Source: Ancylobacter dichloromethanicus
GTDB lineage: Bacteria > Pseudomonadota > Alphaproteobacteria > Rhizobiales > Xanthobacteraceae
Length of the DNA stretch: 64,000 bases
Assembly: GCF_018390645.1 (NCBI RefSeq)
Contig: NZ_JAHBGC010000007.1
Location: 46,196 to 110,195 of the forward strand
Direction: 5' to 3'
A program made the translations under genes and the position numbers. How positions within the stretch are numbered: position 1 is the stretch's first letter; each line of letters starts with the position of its first letter. Under the pieces are notes generated by a model. The model did no database searches, was not told where the DNA came from, and saw nothing but the letters and a program-made list of their open reading frames with translations. This document shows positions 60,358 through 64,000 of the stretch, in pieces.

Positions 60358-60463
60358 TTTTGCCGAAAGAAATGGGATTGGTGATCTAGCCTAGGCAGTG
60401 GCCCCATAAAATTGCCGGCCGGCTATGAGCGTGATTCAAGCTCTCTCGATTGGGGAGAGAGTG

Positions 60464-60829
60464 ATGCGCCGGCACGAATTGACGGACGAGGAATGGGCGA
60501 TCATTGGGCCGTTGTTGCCGAACAAGCCGCGCGGGGTCGCGCGGGTGGATGACCGCCGGGTGATCAATGGCATTCTCTGGCGGTTCCGCACCGGGGCGCC
60601 GTGGCGGGACGTTCCGGAGCGCTACGGTCCGCGTACAACCCTCTACAACCGTTTCGTTCGCTGGCGGGCGGCCGGGGTCTGGGACAAGCTGCTGGAAGCG
60701 GTCTCAGCCGCCTATGACGGCGACATCGTGATGATCGACAGCTCCTGTGTTCGCGTTCACCAGCACGGCGCCGCCATCAAAAAGGGGGCGATGACGATCG
60801 TTGCATGGGACGCTCCCGGGGTGGGCTGA
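60464..60829 (+). CDS. IS5-family transposase orfA
   Basis: A 121-residue N-terminal transposase part: MRRHELTDEEWAIIGPLLPN with the DUF4096 helix and then WRFRTGAPWRDVPERYGPRTTLYNRFVRW, ending with the first catalytic Asp in DIVMIDSSCVRVHQHGAAIKKG. ATG 60464 follows GGGGAGAG. A -1 shift on the A5G5 run (about 60778-60788) leads into the orfB frame, as usual for the IS427 group. Confidence 0.88.
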   Translation: MRRHELTDEEWAIIGPLLPNKPRGVARVDDRRVINGILWRFRTGAPWRDVPERYGPRTTLYNRFVRWRAAGVWDKLLEAVSAAYDGDIVMIDSSCVRVHQHGAAIKKGAMTIVAWDAPGVG

Positions 60830-61233
60830 CCACCAAGATCCACGCTCTGGTCGATGCTGAAGGCCGGCCGATCCACCTCCTGCTCACCGCCGGGCAGGCG
60901 GGCGGCGCGCCGGCTGGGCGCGAACTGCTGGCGCGGCTCGCACCGGGCGGCATCCTGCTCGCCGACAAGGCCTATGACACAGACGCCATCCGCGCCGAGA
61001 CGGCGGAGCGCGGCGGATTTGCCAATGTGCCGCCTCGCTCGATCCGCAAGCGCACCTTCGCCTTCAGTCCGTGGCTCTATCGACAAAGGAACCTCGTCGA
61101 GCGCTTCTTCAACAGGATCAAGCAGATGCGGGGCCTCGCAGCCGCTACGACCGGCGCCCAGACAACTTCCTCGCAGCCCTCAAGCTCGCCGCAGTCCGCA
61201 TCTGGATCAATGCGTTATGAGTCCGCTGCCTAG
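60805..61233 (+). pseudogene. IS5-family transposase orfB, broken by one-base deletion
   Basis: The frame reads MGRSRGGLTTKIHALVDAEG, GILLADKAYDTDAIR (second Asp) and RQRNLVERFFNRIKQMRGL (catalytic Glu), then leaves the family. One base to the side, SRYDRRPDNFLAALKLAAVR and then IWINAL continue correctly to TGA 61218-61220. A single missing base near 61139 explains this. The lost part follows the catalytic Glu, but the C-terminal helix is normally needed. Confidence 0.8.
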
Positions 61234-61375
61234 TAAATGCGCATGCCTCAGGGCTGGTCGTCGATAGCGAGGGCGGCAAGCTTCTGCCTGAGGGTCCCCT
61301 CCGGGATAACCGGATGACAACGCTTCGAAGGAAGTGGCGCTCGTCGGATTGTCTTCGGTAGGTTTCGCGCTGCCT
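61234..61375. other. Intergenic between IS5 and cytochrome b561 gene
   Basis: No gene or clear motif seen in about 140 bases. Confidence 0.3.
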
Positions 61376-61924
61376 CTATGGCGGCCACATGCGGCCGAGC
61401 ACGCCATCCTTGAAGACGAAGCGATGCGCCAGCGCTGCGCTGGCGTGGATGACGATCAATCCGCCGAGTGTCAGACCGAGGATGTTGTGCATACTCCAGA
61501 GCACGTCGGAGAACGCCTCGTTCTTCCCGGTTACCGTCGGCAGGGTGACCGACCAGAACACATTCATCGGCTCGCCATAGGCGTTGGTGCCAATCCATCC
61601 GATCACCGGCATGGCGAAGAGAATAGCGTAGAGGACGATGTGGACGCTCTCCGCCAGCAGCCGCTGAGAGGGCGGGATCAACGTGGGCAGAGGTGGCGGC
61701 TTGTGCGTCAGGCGATAGGCAAGGCGGACGATGACCAGCCCAAGAACCACGATGCCCAGCGACTGGTGCAGGTTGAAGAGCCAATCCTGGAAAGCGTCCC
61801 AGGGTAGGTAGTTCACCGCGATGCCGAGCGGCACCATCGTGATCACGATGGCCGCCATGATCCAGTGCAGGAGGCGCGCCGGACGTCGGTATTGTTGCAA
61901 GACTGGCGGCGTCCGCGGCTGCAT
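61376..61924 (-). CDS. Cytochrome b561
   Basis: A 182-residue membrane protein with four helices and heme-ligand His residues: RPARLLHWIMAAIVITMVPLG, LFNLHQSLGIVVLGLVIVRL, SVHIVLYAILFAMPVIGWIG and LWSMHNILGLTLGGLIVIHASAALAHRF. It passes electrons between the quinone pool and other carriers or oxygen, as CybB does with superoxide. ATG 61924 is chosen just before PVLQQYRRPARLLHW. It is a lone leftward gene between the IS5 and the toxin-antitoxin pair. Confidence 0.88.
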   Translation of the reverse strand: MQPRTPPVLQQYRRPARLLHWIMAAIVITMVPLGIAVNYLPWDAFQDWLFNLHQSLGIVVLGLVIVRLAYRLTHKPPPLPTLIPPSQRLLAESVHIVLYAILFAMPVIGWIGTNAYGEPMNVFWSVTLPTVTGKNEAFSDVLWSMHNILGLTLGGLIVIHASAALAHRFVFKDGVLGRMWPP

Positions 61925-62118
61925 CTCCGGCCTCTTTCTCCGATCGCGACGACGATAGGCAGGTAGCATGAGCAAGCCCGATTTAAACGAGGCCCGCTCT
62001 TACCCTGCACATTCACCATGTCGCACCAAGGATCATCGAGAGACGACCAGCCACCGTTCCTTCGATCGCCCTTTGGGCGGTGACCTTCGGTACCGGGGAA
62101 AGGGAATGGGACCGTCAC

Positions 62119-62152
62119 TTGATGTGCCTGGAAATGTGCATATATTGTGCAT
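62119..62152 (+). promoter_or_regulatory. Antitoxin promoter with overlapping direct repeat operator
   Basis: TTGATG (62119) and TATATT (62141) are 16 bases apart and fit -35/-10 elements. TGTGCAT occurs at 62135-62141 and 62146-62152, an 11-bp period placing both copies on one face of the helix and covering the -10. This suits autorepression by the Xre antitoxin. Confidence 0.5.
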
Positions 62153-62172
62153 GGCACAAGCGAGGTTCTGCC

Positions 62173-62559
62173 GTGGCCCAGGCTCAGCTAACTCACACTG
62201 CGATGGTTTCCGGCTTCGTCGACAGCCTTCAGGAGCCCCGGACGCCCTATATCTCGCCAAAGCGCTTATCCAAGGCACTCGGCGTCAACGTTGCCAATCT
62301 GGCCGAGCTCACCGGGGTTCATCGCAACACCTTGCGCAACCCCTCTTCCGAGCGGCTGCAGGGACGGATGCGCGAGATGGTAAAGGTGATCTCGGCAGCC
62401 ACGGAGCTCACCGGCAATATCGACAAGGCCATCTATTGGTACCGCAACGAGCCGATCGCCGATTATGGGCATCGCACGGCGGCTGAGCTCGTGGCCGATG
62501 GCCAAGTAGAGGCAGTGCTGGCCTTCATCCGCGATCTCGAGAACGGAGCCCGTGGGTGA
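62173..62559 (+). CDS. Xre/MbcA/ParS-type antitoxin
   Basis: A 128-residue protein with an HTH part (YISPKRLSKALGVNVANLAELTGVHRNTLRNPSSERLQ) and a C-terminal DUF2384 toxin-binding domain (YWYRNEPIADYGHRTAAELVADGQVEAVLAFIRDLENG). GTG 62173 is chosen since GCGAGG lies 7 bases before it and the promoter ends about 20 bases upstream. It neutralises the RES toxin that follows with a 4-base overlap. Confidence 0.88.
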   Translation: MAQAQLTHTAMVSGFVDSLQEPRTPYISPKRLSKALGVNVANLAELTGVHRNTLRNPSSERLQGRMREMVKVISAATELTGNIDKAIYWYRNEPIADYGHRTAAELVADGQVEAVLAFIRDLENGARG

Positions 62560-63080
62560 GAACCACCCGCCTCGGTCCGGACGAGATATTCCACCGCTAT
62601 CTGACACCTAAATGGGCGTTCGTACCGACCAGCGGCGCGGGTGCCGCCATCGACGGTGGCCGCTTCAACCGGCCGGGCGTCGAGGCGCTTTATCTCTCCC
62701 GCGCGCCGCAGACGGCGCTTGAAGAATACCGGCAAGGCGCCAGCATCACGCCGCCGGCGACGCTTGCCGCCTACACGGTCACGCTCGGCGAGGTCGCGGA
62801 CCTGTCGCAGGGATTCGATCCGAGCGTTTGGGATGAGGCCTGGAAGGCGTGGGATTGTGCGTGGCGCCGCATTGCCCGCATCGACGGAAAAGTCCCCCCA
62901 TCCTGGAAGCTCGCTGATCGCGTAATCACCGCGGGGCTTCGCGGCATCCTTTTTCCCTCACTTCGCCATGCCGGCGGCACCAATCTGGTGATCTTTCCCG
63001 CCAATCTTTTCACTGACGACACGGTCATGGTCCACGATCCCGATCATCGGCTGCCGCAGGACCAATCGTCGTGGTCGTAG
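62556..63080 (+). CDS. RES-domain toxin (NAD+-degrading family)
   Basis: A 174-residue toxin. The RES core shows Arg in IFHRYLTPKWAF, GGRFNRPGVEALYLS, and Glu in TALEEYRQGA, matching the Arg-Tyr-Glu active site of NAD+ phosphorylase/ADP-ribosyl enzymes such as MbcT. DLSQGFDP and GILFPSLRHAGGTNLVIFP follow the family outline. GTG 62556 overlaps the antitoxin stop (GTGA), giving coupled translation. Confidence 0.9.
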   Translation: MRTTRLGPDEIFHRYLTPKWAFVPTSGAGAAIDGGRFNRPGVEALYLSRAPQTALEEYRQGASITPPATLAAYTVTLGEVADLSQGFDPSVWDEAWKAWDCAWRRIARIDGKVPPSWKLADRVITAGLRGILFPSLRHAGGTNLVIFPANLFTDDTVMVHDPDHRLPQDQSSWS

Positions 63081-63240
63081 GTTACTCGGCGAGAAGCATT
63101 GGCGTTCAGAGAGCACTTGCTCATGTAGGCGCACATTTTCTCTAAATGGGTGGCAGCTTCCCGGTTGCCGGTCATCACCATGCCGATGCCATATCGCCAA
63201 TATATGCGGTAAGCGCCAGCACATAGAACGGAATCCGATC
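63081..63240. other. Intergenic, no gene seen
   Basis: 160 bases after the RES toxin with no supported gene. Confidence 0.3.
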
Positions 63241-63474
63241 ATGCCCTCCTCCCCCATTTTCCAAGCAGCCAAGGGAACGGTCTTCCGGCATCGGAAGCGC
63301 GGATCCACGTACACGGTTGTGGCAAGCGCAACGCTTCAGACCAATTCGCCGATCTCGGATGACGCCAGCGTCGTAATCTATCAGAGCGAGGATGGGAAGC
63401 TTTGGGTACGCCCAGTAGACGAGTTCTTCGACGGTAGGTTCGAGGAATTGTCGCCGAAGGACGCCCCCCCCTAG
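63241..63474 (+). CDS. Small hypothetical protein
   Basis: A 77-residue protein (PIFQAAKGTVFRHRKRGSTY, VIYQSEDGKLWVRPVDEFFD, GRFEEL) that looks like a compact SH3-like or DUF1653-type fold with short beta strands. Similar small proteins are common in phage-related and accessory regions. I cannot assign a role. Its stop overlaps the stop of the convergent CHAT gene by two bases. Confidence 0.55.
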   Translation: MPSSPIFQAAKGTVFRHRKRGSTYTVVASATLQTNSPISDDASVVIYQSEDGKLWVRPVDEFFDGRFEELSPKDAPP

Positions 63475-63980
63475 AATAGAATCTTGTATTTTTTGGCTTC
63501 GATCGCGCCATATTGCGCATTTACATCAGCGACAGCTAATTTAAAACTCTGCCTGTAGTCTCTTCCATGAGCTAACGAGCGATAGAATGATCGTGTGAAA
63601 GTGATTGCAGCATCGTCTGCGATCGTATCGTCGCAGCCAATCACGATTTTGACATACTGCTTGGTAGCTGAGCTAAGATCGGCGCTGTTACACGCATTCA
63701 ATATGACGCATTCAATATTTCCTACTGCGTCGACGATCCCCGCCAATCCGTCAGCTGAAAGCGGGACCGCTTCGCCGGCCTCGTTCTCGAGAAAAATCGC
63801 TCCAGCACCCCCATGGCCGCTGAAATGGACGATCTGAGGCTTAGCATTGAGGAGATGGTCCGTCATTTCGCTGAGTTTGACCGCCCATTCACTTCGGAGC
63901 TCGATTTCGACACGACGCTCTTCGACTAGTTTGAGCCTTTGCAGGGTGATCGGCCCCCACCGAGTGGTCCGAATTGATTG
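63471..63980 (-). CDS. CHAT-domain peptidase-like protein, 5' end unresolved
   Basis: The frame holds the caspase-like CHAT core: catalytic His in PQIVHFSGHGGAGAIFLENE and catalytic Cys in ECVILNACNSADLSSA, followed by FTRSFYRSLAHGRDYRQSFKLAV. CHAT proteases take part in bacterial death and defence pathways. The homologous upstream part (LKLVEERRVEIELRSEWAVKL) lies before ATG 63866 in the same frame, open back to a TAA at 63981-63983, so the true start is either a rare codon or lost by a frameshift. The window ends before this can be resolved. Confidence 0.7.
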   Translation of the reverse strand, partial: QSIRTTRWGPITLQRLKLVEERRVEIELRSEWAVKLSEMTDHLLNAKPQIVHFSGHGGAGAIFLENEAGEAVPLSADGLAGIVDAVGNIECVILNACNSADLSSATKQYVKIVIGCDDTIADDAAITFTRSFYRSLAHGRDYRQSFKLAVADVNAQYGAIEAKKYKILF

Positions 63981-64000
63981 TTAGTGCATTGTCGTCTCCG

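Larger units (their letters stand above)
60391..61233 (+). mobile_element. IS5-family (IS427-like) insertion sequence, decayed
   Basis: About 843 bp with terminal inverted repeats beginning CTAGGCAG at 60391 and ending CTGCCTAG at 61233; the next bases continue to match (GG, CATAA) with 3 mismatches in about 18. It carries orfA and a frame-broken orfB. CTAG at both ends fits the TA or CTAG target taste of this group. Confidence 0.82.

Noticed and set aside
1..64000. CRISPR arrays, tRNA or rRNA genes, riboswitches, replication origin
   Set aside because: No regularly spaced repeats, cloverleaf-like sequences, rRNA motifs or origin-type iterons were noticed on reading; faint structures could be missed without a covariance-model search.

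Overview
The window is GC-rich DNA from an alphaproteobacterium, most likely of the order Hyphomicrobiales and perhaps near Xanthobacteraceae (Starkeya, Ancylobacter, Xanthobacter). This is inferred from a SorAB sulfite dehydrogenase, an MbfA ferritin-VIT iron exporter with an Irr-like box, SqrR/BigR-type persulfide regulation, and tightly packed operons with ATGA or GTGA overlaps. No rRNA, tRNA, replication origin or CRISPR array was seen. Most of the window is stress and chemolithotrophy accessory DNA. Its ends and the 48.8-61.2 kb stretch are worn by insertion sequences.

Layout. 0-1.1 kb: IS3-family element running off the window edge. 1.3-4.2 kb: DUF2934 protein, a truncated topoisomerase IB, and a TetR regulator with a 30-bp palindrome and a DUF3313 lipoprotein. 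4.2-9.0 kb: six-gene arsenic operon (arsR, Trx-type arsC, arsC-arsN2 fusion, acr3, MFS, arsH). 9.4-13.2 kb: SulP permease; HxlR regulator divergent from NmrA-like and isochorismatase-like genes. 13.4-22.2 kb: two ECF sigma/anti-sigma modules tied to sulfite oxidation (sorAB), a TDT exporter, DUF305, a YVTN propeller and an NTF2-like protein. Three promoters in this stretch share GGAATAA-N15/16-GTC. 22.4-30.5 kb: LysR regulator, SH3 protein broken by an in-frame TGA, LTXXQ protein with a two-component system, and a DevBCA/MacAB-like ABC exporter. 30.5-37.6 kb: persulfide/sulfide handling (TauE, DUF442-SQR fusion, two persulfide dioxygenase-like hydrolases, peroxiredoxin, two ArsR regulators, two YeeE/YedE channels). 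37.9-48.8 kb: ferric-reductase-like protein, then a seven-gene leftward run (PepSY peptide, Asp-rich peptide, DUF2271 protein, PepSY-flavodoxin reductase, ApbE, P1B ATPase, VIT transporter) divergent from a two-component system. 48.8-49.9 kb: graveyard of a VIT gene and two transposases. 49.9-55.9 kb: periplasmic copper set (DUF411, CusF, cupredoxin, multicopper oxidase, TolC) with decayed ytkA-like and cusB-like genes. 56-64 kb: mbfA, an IS3 element that beheads a helicase-nuclease, a worn IS5 element, cytochrome b561, an Xre/RES toxin-antitoxin pair and a CHAT-domain protein.

How it fits together. The sulfur modules would oxidise persulfide to sulfite and sulfite to sulfate, and export or import the intermediates. 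The arsenic, copper and iron sets cover metal efflux, sequestration and redox chemistry. The least familiar system is the 39.5-48.8 kb operon, which joins extracytosolic flavin electron transfer (ApbE, DUF2271, PepSY reductase) with two metal transporters under a two-component system. All functional statements come from reading sequence motifs; no database search was run.
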